Assembly: GCA_964030475.1 (NCBI GenBank)
Contig: CAXIPT010000001.1
Coordinates: forward strand, 4,666,995 to 4,730,994
Direction of reading: 5' to 3'
Length of the DNA: 64,000 bases
From: Tethya wilhelma
Taxonomy: Eukaryota; Porifera; Demospongiae; Tethyida; Tethyidae
A program made the translations under genes and the position numbers. The notes beneath the pieces were generated by a model. It worked only from the letters and a program-made list of their open reading frames with translations, was not told the origin of the DNA and searched no databases. This document shows positions 36,211 to 46,531 of this stretch, one piece after another. Position 1 is the stretch's first letter; every line of letters begins with the position of its first letter.

Positions 36211-37007
36211 ATGAACAAAGTTAACTTGCTGCAGAAGGCTCAAGCACAGCTAAGCATCTGGGATGAAACTATTTCCAGTACTCAGAAACAGCTCAACTCT
36301 CTTTCCAATCTTGTTGAGCAGTTGGAGACTGTCCAACGTTGTACATCCACCAAGAAGAAACTAGGAGTGGTAGGCCAGGACCCAACTGTGGTCCATCTAT
36401 TGCAGGGGAAGATAGTCAAGAAAATGGAGAGTGCCTTTGGAGAAGTAAACAAGCAGAGGTTGGTGTAATTGTATTGTATTTGCTGTTACACTAAATAATG
36501 TTCTACTTGTTTTAGAAGTCTGTTACGAGAGGTTGTACAAAAGCTCAAGAGGTTTGCTAAAGAAGGACAAACAGCACTCGGAGAAACAACAAGCAAGTCT
36601 TCCATCCATTTGCCCTGAACCATGAAAAGCTTGAAGTTTTGATTCTTGTTCAAATTAGATCAGAAAGGACTGGATGCTGCTTGCTTGAGAACAGCTGAGA
36701 CGTTTTCACTTGCTGATCATGCTTTGTGGTTGAGACAACTTCACTGTGCCTACAGGAGTGACTATGATGAGAAAATGAATGTTCTTCAGTCACTTCAATA
36801 CACCAGTGAGAGCATGAGCCAGGTGTGTGGAGTATGGGAGAAAAGACCACCTGCGACAGATGGTACTTATATATTATGTATGCTTGACATTGTATTATAC
36901 TCAAGCATGTTGTTGATTCTTAACGTCTTGCCACACATACAATGTCAACTCCTTTAGAGTATCTCAGCTATTTAGCCTATACAGTGAACTATTGCAAGTC
37001 AAAATGA
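36211..37007 (+). CDS. AIRIM: AFG2-interacting ribosome maturation factor-like (C1orf109/AIRIM)
   Basis: Exons 36211..36458, 36516..36592, 36659..36862 and 36958..37007 give about 192 residues. The N-terminal helix contains QLNSLSNLVEQLETVQ, matching LSSLSNLAEQL of human C1orf109. A later segment, LADHALWLRQLHCAYRSDYD then EKMNVLQSL, matches its MLEWLQDIERHYRKSYLKRK region. The human protein (203 residues) works with the AAA ATPases SPATA5/SPATA5L1 in late 60S ribosome maturation. Intron 2 uses a GC donor (GCAAGT): it is the only way to join phases without meeting the stop just downstream. The last small exon is the least certain. An out-of-frame upstream ATG at 36186 overlaps the start. Confidence 0.72.
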
Positions 37008-37261
37008 TCAAGAGGAACTCATCAAGCAATGTAGTCAGGTCTTTCAGCAGAAACCAACAAGGCCCTAGATGAACAGCAACTTGAAGTTGACAACACAATT
37101 CAAATTTTGTAACACATAAATGCAAACACAATGTAACATACCAAAAGCAATTCAACTCCGAAAATTTTGTGTGATGTGTGCTGAATTAGAAAAACCAAAA
37201 TAAACTAACATCCCACTCTCAGTGATGCCCACACAAATCAAACTACAATGCACTACAGTCA

Positions 37262-38175
37262 CTAGCTTGCAGTGGCCTGCTCAGTTCTCCCAGCAGGTGT
37301 TGCCAAAGAGGAGGTAGCTGGTGTCTGCTGGCCTGTGCTCTGTGGGTGGGGCATGGGGGAGTCTGATGGAGGAGTGGGTGTGGATGGGAAGTACTCCCTC
37401 ATTTTGAACACCTTTGGTGGCTGCCAGTTGGAGGCAGAGGGGCTAGGTTTACTGGTGCTGCGACGCTGGGAAAACAAGAAACACAAACATTGTTGAACCA
37501 TGGCTAATGATAACTTTAGTTTAGGATGGGCTTACAAGACCAGAAAGAGATGAAAACACTTTTCTCAGTTTACTGGGGTCCAATTCTTTTTCGGCTCGGG
37601 TAATGTTCTCCTCCAAATGATCAACATTTCTCCCCACAACATTTACAAAGGCCTGCATGATTGTTGACACAAGGCATATCTTACAGCCTGGAATTGTGCA
37701 CACCTACCTCAATTTGGTCAATTCTTTGAAACAGTTCTGTCAGCTGTTGTGTCTTCTCGTGTAGCTCTTCCATCTTGTTGGAGCTACTGGTGATATTCTT
37801 GTGCATGACGTCTAGCTGGTGCTTGAACTCTTCTACTCTTACCACAACTGTTTCTATACAATCATCTAATAACTGAGTCTGTGCAATATGTGTGCAAACG
37901 TATGTAATAAAAATAGCCAAAAATGCACAATAGAACACATTAAGAAGTTATTCTACTCATCTGCTTACATCTTGCTTGCTGTTTACTACCAGATACTGAG
38001 CATAATCTTCAGACATCTTCTTCAGATCCACCACATCCTCTTCATCAGGTGCTGTAGCTCCATCTGCTTCCCCACTAGGCATCTCGACAGAGTCTTGTAC
38101 GGTAGATTGTTCTGTTGAAGACTCAGTCTCCATAGGCTCTTGGCCAGTGTCTTGGGATGATTCACTTTCGTCCAT
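37262..38175 (-). CDS. BLOC1S4: BLOC-1 complex subunit 4 (cappuccino)
   Basis: Exons on the minus strand are 38175..37969, 37878..37708, 37652..37536 and 37465..37262, giving 232 residues, close to human (217). After an acidic Ser/Glu-rich N terminus, the protein has coiled-coil segments: LLDDCIETVVVRVEEFKHQL, a stretch ending LFQRIDQIE, then AFVNVVGRNVDHLEENITRA and EKELDP. These align with IDRLEAFVRMVGGRVARMEE of BLOC1S4. The C-terminal PPKVFKMREYFPS aligns with the family's VLFRTEDYFP. BLOC-1 acts in biogenesis of lysosome-related organelles and endosomal tubules. The start is the first ATG after an acceptor-like stretch; an upstream non-coding exon is possible. It is divergent from the RdRP gene. 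Confidence 0.87.
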
Positions 38176-38536
38176 TGTCTTCTCGAGTCTTGTGACCCAC
38201 TTTCTAATTAACGCACACCCTAGGTTGCAGGAAATTGTTGTATGGTATTGGTCGTTGACCTGCAACACAAGCAAGATCTTAAGAAGACATTACCGCTGAA
38301 CACAGGTGAACTATGGTCTATGCATGCTTATTAGGCTTGTATAGGGAGCATATTATGGAAGCAAATTTCATGCAAACTGTACTAGCTGATGGTGGAGTGA
38401 GATGGAAAATATTTGACTTTAGTACTTGACTTGAACTCCACCCTTATTAATTGATTTTGTCATAGGTCAGTTTTGAAGGCTATCATTATGATAGCATGTT
38501 ATTGTGGGCCAGGCCACATCAGTATCTATTTTTTTT

Positions 38537-38852
38537 GTCGTTGATAAGGCCCCAGAGAAAGCCTATGGACTGGCCAAATTTTTGGCTGTGTGACCGTGGT
38601 ACACCCACATTTGGAATTTGTTCTGTCATACATAGCCTCCCAGTATCATAGTCTTGCAGACCAGAAATCTAGGAGCTGACCTGCAAGACTACCATAATTA
38701 TCATCCTATTAAATCAGGATTATGTTTTTGCTGTAGCGGTCTTGCAATTCATGGTATACCAACATTGGAGTGAACAGTAAGTCCAAAACAATACTATGGC
38801 AGATAGAATCATTTTAAGTGGAGCTAGCTCAGTTGGAAAAACAACCATGGCT
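38537..38852 (+). repeat. 316-bp tandem duplication, upstream copy
   Basis: It repeats as 38853-39167 (offset 316) with a handful of substitutions. It contains a copy of the RdRP start codon (38796) and the first 18 codons, including the P-loop GASSVGKTT, and then leaves the gene's frame. The resulting 37-codon ORF ends at 38909. Confidence 0.92.
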
Positions 38853-39167
38853 GTCGTTGATAAGGCCACAGAGAAAGCCTATGGACTGGCCAAATTTTTG
38901 GCTGTGTGACCGTGGTACACCCACATTTGGAATTTGTTCTCTCATACATAACCTCCCAGTATCATAGTCTTGCAGACCAGAAATCTAGGAGCTGACCTGC
39001 AAGACTACCATAATTATCATCCTATTAAATCAGGATTATGTTTTTGCTGTAGCGGTCTTGCAATTCATGGTATACCAACATTGGAGTGAACAGTAAGTCC
39101 AAAACAACACTATGGCGGATAGAATCATTTTAAGTGGAGCTAGCTCAGTTGGAAAAACAACCATGGC
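38853..39167 (+). repeat. 316-bp tandem duplication, downstream copy
   Basis: This copy provides the immediate upstream region and the functional start of the RdRP-helicase ORF. Confidence 0.92.
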
Positions 39168-42100
39168 CAATTTCTGGTGTGAGAAACACAAAAACTTCTT
39201 GCACATTCAAGAAGTTGCCCGAGATGTTATACGAGAGCGTTCCTTATCACGCAATGACATGGAAGCATCTCTCTGTACAAAAGAAAAGGAACTCTTTCTT
39301 GAGTTGCAACAGGCAATATTAGAAGAACAAAACAAACGTGAATTACTCATACCAGAAGGCTGCCCGTTCATTTCAGATAGAGGTCCAGATCCATTGATAT
39401 TTACATGGCAGTATGTGAGCATGGAGGCAGCTGACCAACTAGCCAGGACTGAGGTGGGGCAGGCCTGTCTGGAGAGATATCGCAGCTCATTGGTAGTGGT
39501 CTTGTGTCCCCTAGCCAAGCCTACCGACGATGGATTCCGTTTAGTTCCTACCACCGATGAGCAGGAAGAATTCACATCTCTGTTACGCAGCTTTCTGGAC
39601 AAGTATCGTGTGCCCCACATCTATGTCGATGAAACTGACCGTCAACGCAGGATGGTTTTGCTGGAAAGAGCAACAAAAGGTGAACTTCAGATTCTACTGG
39701 ATTTAGATAGCAAATGCTATCCTCTTAACCTACCCTTCCCATTGCACGAGAAGACGCCTCAGCAGTGTGATGGCTCACTTCGTACCTTACATTTCACTGT
39801 GGATAAAGTACAGTGTTCCTTTAAGTCCTTCCCTTCAGGGAGATCCAATCGTATGATCAGTCGATATGGAAGAGAGCAGTTTGTATTGACTAGTTTTGAC
39901 AAGAAACTCCCTGCACATGTGGTGATCAAAGTACTCAAGAAAGGATTACTGATCAACGGAGAAGAGTACCACTTTCTTGGGTGTAGCTCCAGTGGCCTTA
40001 GAAACCGTACGTGTTACCTCTATAGAGGAACAGAGAGCGATGTGAGGAGTGTCTATGATGAATGTGGATCTTTTTCTCAAATCAAATCTGTGTCGGTGAA
40101 ACTGAAACGAATCGGTCTGTTGTTTTCTGAAGCCTGTCCAACTGGTATCTCACTCTCTTGTGACAATATATCAGAGTCTGACGACATTGAGAGAGGTACA
40201 TTCAATTTCACTGATGGTTGTGGGGCTATTAGCAAACAATTAGCACACAGAATTAAAACAGAACTAAAACAACACCAACAACAGCAGCTAGACTCAGACG
40301 GATATCTCCCATGTGTGTTTCAAATTCGCCACCAGGGATGTAAGGGAGTGGTGATGATAGACCCCAGTCTCAGGGACAATCAAATGGTGGTTCGAAAGTC
40401 CATGAAGAAGTTCAGTTCAGGAAAGAAACCTTTTCCAGAATTGTGGCTCTGTGACAACTCTAGACCATACTCCTTTGGTCATCTTAACAAGCAGTTCATT
40501 ATGTTATTGTCTGGACTAGGAGTGAAAGATGAAGTGTTTCTCTTGAAACAAAAGGAACATTTTCGTAAGCTAGAGATGATGACTTCTGACCCAGCTGCAG
40601 CTTTTGAAATGTTACAGTGGAACAACCAGCCAGTCTTAGCCACAAGGGTGGCAAAGTGCTCCCAAGAACAGCTTAAAACTGATCAATTCCTTCAAAAGGA
40701 ATTGTCAAAGTTGAAGAGTAAACTTGTTGAGAAGTTGGAGAAGCTTCATCTTCTTGTTCCTGAATCTCGCAATGTGTTTGGAGTGTGTGATCCTCTCGGT
40801 GTATTGCAGTATGGTGAGTGCTTCTTTAGGCCAACTATTCGTGGTGAGCCCTGTACTCTATCCCGACATGTGACTGTTGCCAAGAATCCCTGCTATCTCC
40901 TGGGTGATGTACGCTGTTTGAGAGCTGTTAGTGACAGCAAGCGTACTCAACATTTGGAGCATCTTGTCGACTGCATTGTCTTTCCTACCAATGGCAAGCA
41001 ACCTCATCCTAATGAAATTGCCGGCTCTGATTTGGATGGAGATCAGTATTTTGTGTGTTGGGAGAAAGATCTGATTGTGCCAACAGTTTGTGATCCTTAT
41101 GATTACCCTTCAAGTGAAGCTAAACTCCCCTTGCAGATGAAAATGATTGAATACTTTGCTCAACAAAATGAGCAATCTGCTGTGATGGGCAAGATTGACT
41201 CGTACTTCAAGTACTGGGCCGATATGAAGGGAATTGATTGCAAGGAATGTGAAGAACTAGGAAGATGTTTTGCTCACAGTGTTGATTCTGCCAAAACTGG
41301 AGTTAGAGTAAATATTCCTAAAAATCTGGCACCTCCAAAGCATGGTGATACTAATCTGACTGCTGTTCAGAAAAGGGTCTGGACTATGATGGAGCAAGCA
41401 GCAATAGACGAAAGGCAAAAACTGAACCAAAAATTGGTTTGTGATTCGATTCCTGGGGCTTTAACAGAAGAGTTTGTCTGGAGTTTGGCTCAAGATGAAG
41501 AACTTAATATGTCTGACTTTCAGTTGTTTGAATTTGTTAAGCAGTGGTGTTTTCACCAAGAGCAATTCACAGAGGACGAGGTTCTTGAGAAACTACAAGA
41601 TTTCTCTGATTGCATCAACTTCAGTAGCTTCACTGTTGAGCAACAGACAACAGCAATAGATGCTGGCATCCCAAGAGAAGTTGTTACCAATGCTTTGAAC
41701 AAGTCTCAGCTTCTCACGCCATCAATGCAAGCTCATTTCTCTCTGGATTCCCCACATTGCGGATGGAAGTTCTACTTTCGTTTTGATTCTGCCACTTTCG
41801 AAGGTCGTCACCTACTTCGAGCAGTGGAAAGATATCCAGAGAGCATGATAGTTTTTGAGCTTCCCAACACGTTGATAGTTGCTCTGCATTTCTTTACACA
41901 ACTCAAGTGTGGGACATCCAGACTGGCAGCTGGCTCTGTGGCAGCCTATTTCTTCTCTCCTCATTTTGCACTGAGCCAGAGGTGTGTACTAGGGCCAGAA
42001 TATACCATTGACCTCGATAACGAAATGCTTCAACTCTACCGTGGTGAAAAGAGGGCTACATTTGTAAAGTTAGCATTTGAAGCCAAAGCAGAGAGATCCA

Positions 42101-45084
42101 GTTCTGTAACAGTGGATGAAACAGCTTATGATCAGATCAGTGTGGATTTAACTCGATTTAAGCAGGACATTTTGACAAAGCATAAGCACCCAAAAGTGAG
42201 AAAGGAGACATTTCGTTGTATTGAGGTGTTTGTGAAGAGTATTGATTACAAACCAGCACACTTTGACATTCTCTTAGCTGACTTCCCAGGTGAGATTCCA
42301 CAACCAATGCCTGAAGATCTTATTGAAGAGATTCCATTGAATGAACTCGAGGATCATGAAGACGATGAAGAGCTTAATCTTCAACCTTACACTAGAGTGG
42401 AGGCACTTAGTGTGCTCAAGAATGCCTCACGCAGAGGAAATACAAGCCATTTTCTTACAGTCCTTCAATTTATCATATCCAATGACAGCAAGTGGAATTG
42501 CTCTTCAATAGTGGTTGATGACCTCCAGTCATCTTTCCTGATTTTACTGACAACAATGGTTGCCAGGGGCAGTCATGTATCCTCCACTTCAGACACAATA
42601 GAGTGTCTTCAAACAACAACTGTAACGTTGCTTTCCTCCTGTTTTCAAACTCCACAGAGTAAGTTGCAACTTCTTGACCTGCTTTATAGACTCTGCCTTT
42701 CTTCGTTGGCTGATCAAATTGTACAATCTTTTCAAGAATCGACAGTACCAGACTATTTGGAAGCTGTATCAGCTTGGAAATGGTGGTACTTCTTGCCTCG
42801 TGAAACAGCACATCAAATTTTGGACTCAATCAAGCCTAGCCTTGCTGCAATTTCTACAGATTTGCAGCACACCACCGTGCCAAGTACTTGCTCAGACACA
42901 GCAATTGCTCAATACACCGTCCACTTCTCTCATATTCTACTTCACCACTTCATTGATGAAATACATGAGTCACGAAACCAAGCTTCCAAGGAAAGCTTGA
43001 AGACTGGAGGTCAGAGGCTTGATAGACTCAAAGCCTACAATTTTGATGACCCACATGACTGTGTATCTGATCATGATGATGACAAAAATGATCACTCGCT
43101 GTCAGTTCCAACAAAACCAGCAAAATGGAAAGTTGGCTTCACAGCAAAGACTGGTGTGCCATCAACCAGGTTCTCTGTTGGTAGTTTTGTCATGATATCC
43201 TCAATGAAAACATCCTCTGGTGCTCAAACTCCCATCTTGACTCTTGGGTCCATAGTGCAAGTGTCTAAACAGCCAGCAAATCTTGTCATAGAACTAGAGG
43301 AACCAATTCCAGACTGTCTTCGGTTATCAGCCAGAGTCTCCAAAGGACATTGGCAGTTGAATCTAATTGGGAATGTGATTGCTTTCAACCGGTCTATGAA
43401 GGCCCTTCACAAACTATTCAGTGACAAACTGTCCTCTACAAAACTACTTCCAGAGCTTGTAAAATCTATCGTATCAAGTTCAGATTTAAAAGACAGAGAT
43501 GAAAGTGTTTCATTACCATTAGCAGAGAAGTTAGTATCTGGTAGCCTTCAAAAAGATGGCGAGGATATCATTTTGGAATCAACCCATGACTGTGATTTCA
43601 ATGAGAGCCAATTAAAAGCCATAGCAGCTGCTGTTTCAGATCCGATAACCTTGATCCATGGCCCTCCTGGTACAGGAAAAACACATGTAGCTGGTGAAAT
43701 TATAAAGCGTGTATGCTCTCACCGTCAGAGATACTCAAACAATAAAGCTAAAGTATTGGTTGCTGCTGAAACAAACATGGCTGTGGACAACTTGACTCGA
43801 AAACTGCTTCAAAGAAATGTCATGGTAGTTCGAGTAGGTAACGTAGAGCACATGTGTGAAGATATCCAGCCAGTCTCACTGGAGCATCAATTGCAGATGA
43901 AAAGTCTTGAACTAGGAAGGAAAAGGAAGAAGGGTCACTTTGATGGAGCTGAAGAGATTCTAAAAGCAGCTGAAGTTATTGCCACCACATGTACAGGTGC
44001 TGGAGATGCTGTCTTGAAAGATTTCACCTTTCCCTTTGTGGTCATTGATGAAGCCACTCAGGCAACAGAGCCAGTGGCATTAGTACCACTTGTCCATCAG
44101 TGTGAGCAGTTGACACTCATTGGAGATCCAAATCAACTACCTCCAACTCTACTAACTTCAGTAGACACTTCTCACGATAGCTTAGCTGTCTCCCTTTTCC
44201 ATCGACTCTGTGCAACTTTACCTCTGTATTTCCTTGAGGAGCAACACCGTATGCATCCAGCTATTGCAAAGTTTCCTTCAACTGAGTTTTATGATGGTAA
44301 GCTAAAATCAGCTTTGAGTTTAAGTAATAGGAAGGGCCATATTGACTTGAATTGGCCAGAAAAAGACAAGCCTCTTGTTTTCATCAATGTTAAGACTTCC
44401 AAAGAACAGCACTTCAGTACATCGTACCAGAATACAGCTGAGGCAGATATGGTGGTCAAAGTGGTCAGCTGTCTTCTTGGCAATAATGTAAACCAAACTG
44501 AGATTGCTGTCCTTACTCCCTATGCTGGACAAGTCAAGTGCATCAGGGATAGACTGGGACAAGTAGCAAAGAGTGTGGAGGTACATTCAGTGGATGGGTT
44601 CCAGGGCAGGGAGAAGGAGGTAGTTGTTTTCAGTACCGTTCGCACTCGGAAGCTTGGGTTCACTGGAGACAGACATCGTATCAATGTGTTACTCACCCGA
44701 GCTAAATTTGGGCTCATTGGCATTGGTAGTTATGATGCTCTTTCTAGTGATCCAACTTGGGCAGCCTGGCTGGATCACGTCCATGTTGAGGAGTCAGAGA
44801 TGTTCTTACAAAAGGAGCAGAAGGTCCGTCCTAAGCATCCTGCACACACCATTACACAAGCAAGTCCATCCTTGATGCAGGCCAAAGCTCTGAGCAGGAC
44901 TATTTCAGCTAAGGATAGAGTTTTAAGACTCTGTAAGTTCATTGACAAAGGTTGTAGAAAAGGCGACAACTGTTTATATGCTCACTCACAAGATGAACTG
45001 AAGGAATGGATCCGTGGCACTAAAGACAGACCCCTGCATGGAAAGTATCATCCCAAGAAGAAAAGAGGATCTGGTCGACAGTAA
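39112..45084 (+). CDS. Multidomain RNA-dependent RNA polymerase fused to SF1 helicase
   Basis: A single uninterrupted exon encodes 1,990 residues. Residues 1-200: P-loop NTPase with GASSVGKT (9-16) and FISDRGPDPLIF, resembling the AAA_28/NadR-like kinase fold. About 225-900: eukaryotic cellular RdRP with RIGLLFSEA, QIRHQGCKGVVMIDP, VTVAKNPCYLLGDVRCLRAV, the catalytic metal motif DLDGD (640-644) and the trailing AHSVDSAKTGVRV. About 1490-1900: UPF1-like SF1B helicase with GPPGTGKT (1517-1524), DEAT (1646-1649), GDPNQLPP (1671-1678), EEQHRMHP (1709-1716), HSVDGFQGRE (1825-1834) and HRINVLLTR (1855-1863). C terminus: a CCCH finger, C1941-x6-C1948-x5-C1954-x3-H1958. All key catalytic residues are present. 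Inference: it makes double-stranded RNA from aberrant transcripts after the helicase remodels them, feeding RNA silencing. Domain identities are strong; the cellular role is not shown by the sequence. Confidence 0.93.
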   Translation: MADRIILSGASSVGKTTMANFWCEKHKNFLHIQEVARDVIRERSLSRNDMEASLCTKEKELFLELQQAILEEQNKRELLIPEGCPFISDRGPDPLIFTWQYVSMEAADQLARTEVGQACLERYRSSLVVVLCPLAKPTDDGFRLVPTTDEQEEFTSLLRSFLDKYRVPHIYVDETDRQRRMVLLERATKGELQILLDLDSKCYPLNLPFPLHEKTPQQCDGSLRTLHFTVDKVQCSFKSFPSGRSNRMISRYGREQFVLTSFDKKLPAHVVIKVLKKGLLINGEEYHFLGCSSSGLRNRTCYLYRGTESDVRSVYDECGSFSQIKSVSVKLKRIGLLFSEACPTGISLSCDNISESDDIERGTFNFTDGCGAISKQLAHRIKTELKQHQQQQLDSDGYLPCVFQIRHQGCKGVVMIDPSLRDNQMVVRKSMKKFSSGKKPFPELWLCDNSRPYSFGHLNKQFIMLLSGLGVKDEVFLLKQKEHFRKLEMMTSDPAAAFEMLQWNNQPVLATRVAKCSQEQLKTDQFLQKELSKLKSKLVEKLEKLHLLVPESRNVFGVCDPLGVLQYGECFFRPTIRGEPCTLSRHVTVAKNPCYLLGDVRCLRAVSDSKRTQHLEHLVDCIVFPTNGKQPHPNEIAGSDLDGDQYFVCWEKDLIVPTVCDPYDYPSSEAKLPLQMKMIEYFAQQNEQSAVMGKIDSYFKYWADMKGIDCKECEELGRCFAHSVDSAKTGVRVNIPKNLAPPKHGDTNLTAVQKRVWTMMEQAAIDERQKLNQKLVCDSIPGALTEEFVWSLAQDEELNMSDFQLFEFVKQWCFHQEQFTEDEVLEKLQDFSDCINFSSFTVEQQTTAIDAGIPREVVTNALNKSQLLTPSMQAHFSLDSPHCGWKFYFRFDSATFEGRHLLRAVERYPESMIVFELPNTLIVALHFFTQLKCGTSRLAAGSVAAYFFSPHFALSQRCVLGPEYTIDLDNEMLQLYRGEKRATFVKLAFEAKAERSSSVTVDETAYDQISVDLTRFKQDILTKHKHPKVRKETFRCIEVFVKSIDYKPAHFDILLADFPGEIPQPMPEDLIEEIPLNELEDHEDDEELNLQPYTRVEALSVLKNASRRGNTSHFLTVLQFIISNDSKWNCSSIVVDDLQSSFLILLTTMVARGSHVSSTSDTIECLQTTTVTLLSSCFQTPQSKLQLLDLLYRLCLSSLADQIVQSFQESTVPDYLEAVSAWKWWYFLPRETAHQILDSIKPSLAAISTDLQHTTVPSTCSDTAIAQYTVHFSHILLHHFIDEIHESRNQASKESLKTGGQRLDRLKAYNFDDPHDCVSDHDDDKNDHSLSVPTKPAKWKVGFTAKTGVPSTRFSVGSFVMISSMKTSSGAQTPILTLGSIVQVSKQPANLVIELEEPIPDCLRLSARVSKGHWQLNLIGNVIAFNRSMKALHKLFSDKLSSTKLLPELVKSIVSSSDLKDRDESVSLPLAEKLVSGSLQKDGEDIILESTHDCDFNESQLKAIAAAVSDPITLIHGPPGTGKTHVAGEIIKRVCSHRQRYSNNKAKVLVAAETNMAVDNLTRKLLQRNVMVVRVGNVEHMCEDIQPVSLEHQLQMKSLELGRKRKKGHFDGAEEILKAAEVIATTCTGAGDAVLKDFTFPFVVIDEATQATEPVALVPLVHQCEQLTLIGDPNQLPPTLLTSVDTSHDSLAVSLFHRLCATLPLYFLEEQHRMHPAIAKFPSTEFYDGKLKSALSLSNRKGHIDLNWPEKDKPLVFINVKTSKEQHFSTSYQNTAEADMVVKVVSCLLGNNVNQTEIAVLTPYAGQVKCIRDRLGQVAKSVEVHSVDGFQGREKEVVVFSTVRTRKLGFTGDRHRINVLLTRAKFGLIGIGSYDALSSDPTWAAWLDHVHVEESEMFLQKEQKVRPKHPAHTITQASPSLMQAKALSRTISAKDRVLRLCKFIDKGCRKGDNCLYAHSQDELKEWIRGTKDRPLHGKYHPKKKRGSGRQ

Positions 45085-45448
45085 CATTGCAGCATAATTT
45101 TTAGTTATATTACATGTAGCCACAAGTTAGAAATAATTATGTATAGGCCTAACAAGAGTATCTATTTGTCTTCTTTTTTTCCCCCTTTGCCTTGTTTGAA
45201 ATTTTATATAATAATTTTTATAAAAGCAGTAGTACTTATGTATAAAATGAAGAAGACACAATTGTTGTGTGTGTGTAAGTGATGGGATATGTGATTACTT
45301 CTGTACAGACAACAAATTAACAAACAAAAAAGAGAGATGGACATATGCAAGAATGCTCACTAGGACCCTGTACTGTATAACTCCCTCTTGCACACATACT
45401 GAAACAGACAAAAGTAACACATTGATCATTCGATCATTTTGTGCTATC

Positions 45449-46350
45449 TCATGTTTTGCTCTGACTTCCACCCACTGGTATGGCTGCCAGTTCAGTTCTC
45501 ATACACAGGTACTCTCCTAGTACGGCGGTGATGATCATACAGACCACATTAGTGAGCCACCATGCCCATGAGTGGGGAATGCCACCGTAGCACACACAGG
45601 CCACCAGGTGAACAAGGTAGAGGGTAACAGTGAAATCCAAACACTGCAGGTCATACATACAGAGAAGAGGACAGTCATTATTATGAAACCCACTTTAGCT
45701 GTAAGTGGCTAAATACCTACCAATTTTGCTCTCTTGACAATCCAGCATAAAGCCAATGCACTAAGGAAATGAGCAGGATATCACTCGATATTAACATTAT
45801 TTAAATTGTTAGTAACATACGTTGAAAATGAGTTGAGGACTACTGCTCCCATCACCAACCAGCCATCATAGGGACCTTCAAACTCCTGAATGAATACACA
45901 CAGACACAAATCATCAACGGTTTACAAGGGAGCTTTAGTATCCACTAATGTGTGAGCCATACACTACCAGAATGCCCATGACTTAAGGCAGCTGGCCCTG
46001 AAGGCTTCACAGCATTCTTTCTGTAGCATACAGGACAATGGTTATGCTGTAGTGATGAATGTGTACAGGTGTACCATCCACCCAGCAATACCCTAATCAC
46101 TTTTGTATCCATGTATGCACTGAATCAAGTATAAGTCTTAATATACAACTATAATTTATCCCAACAAATTAGGCTACATGGCACTCACATTGTAGTCAAA
46201 CAGTTGGTCTATGGAGGGTTGAATGCCACCAAACACATCAGCCAGCAGTAACCACACTCCCATCAACACATAAAAAACACACTGTACGGCCACAATTTGG
46301 GATACAATTAAAACAGGATCGAAAATGTTAGATCTGAATCCTCCTGCCAT
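45449..46350 (-). CDS. SYS1: SYS1 Golgi trafficking protein
   Basis: Exons on the minus strand are 46350..46189, 45885..45821, 45760..45721 and 45643..45449, giving 153 residues (human 156). It opens MAGGFRSNIFDPVLIVSQI, against MAGQFRSYVWDPLLILSQI in human. It has four hydrophobic segments and ends with CLDFTVTLYLVHLVACVCYG and VLGEYLCMRTELAAIPV, the family's most conserved block. SYS1 is a multi-pass Golgi membrane protein that recruits the GTPase ARFRP1 to the trans-Golgi. All introns are GT/AG. The gene is convergent with the RdRP and divergent from TOP3B, 181 bp between starts. Confidence 0.94.
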
Positions 46351-46531
46351 CTTTTAGACGTAATCACCTGTACAAAATAAGAGAAAATATATGAAAGAAG
46401 GCTGACAAACTTGTTACACACTTACGGTTTGCTGACTCAGCGCTTCTGGCACGATCTGATGACATCATGTCATTAAAAAAACATCTCACGACCATTACCC
46501 ATTACTTTGAACAGCATGTCATGAGAGAAGG

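Noticed and set aside
38176..38274. N-terminal extension of BLOC1S4
   Set aside because: No in-frame ATG starts it, and the sequence includes an acceptor-like TTGTGTTGCAG, so it looks like a 5' UTR exon.
38796..38909. 37-codon ORF as a separate small gene
   Set aside because: It is a by-product of the 316-bp tandem duplication that copies the RdRP start. I report it only as a possible upstream ORF.
45085..45448. Open frame 45269-45520 after the RdRP gene
   Set aside because: It is antisense to the end of SYS1 and includes 3' UTR-like AT-rich sequence.
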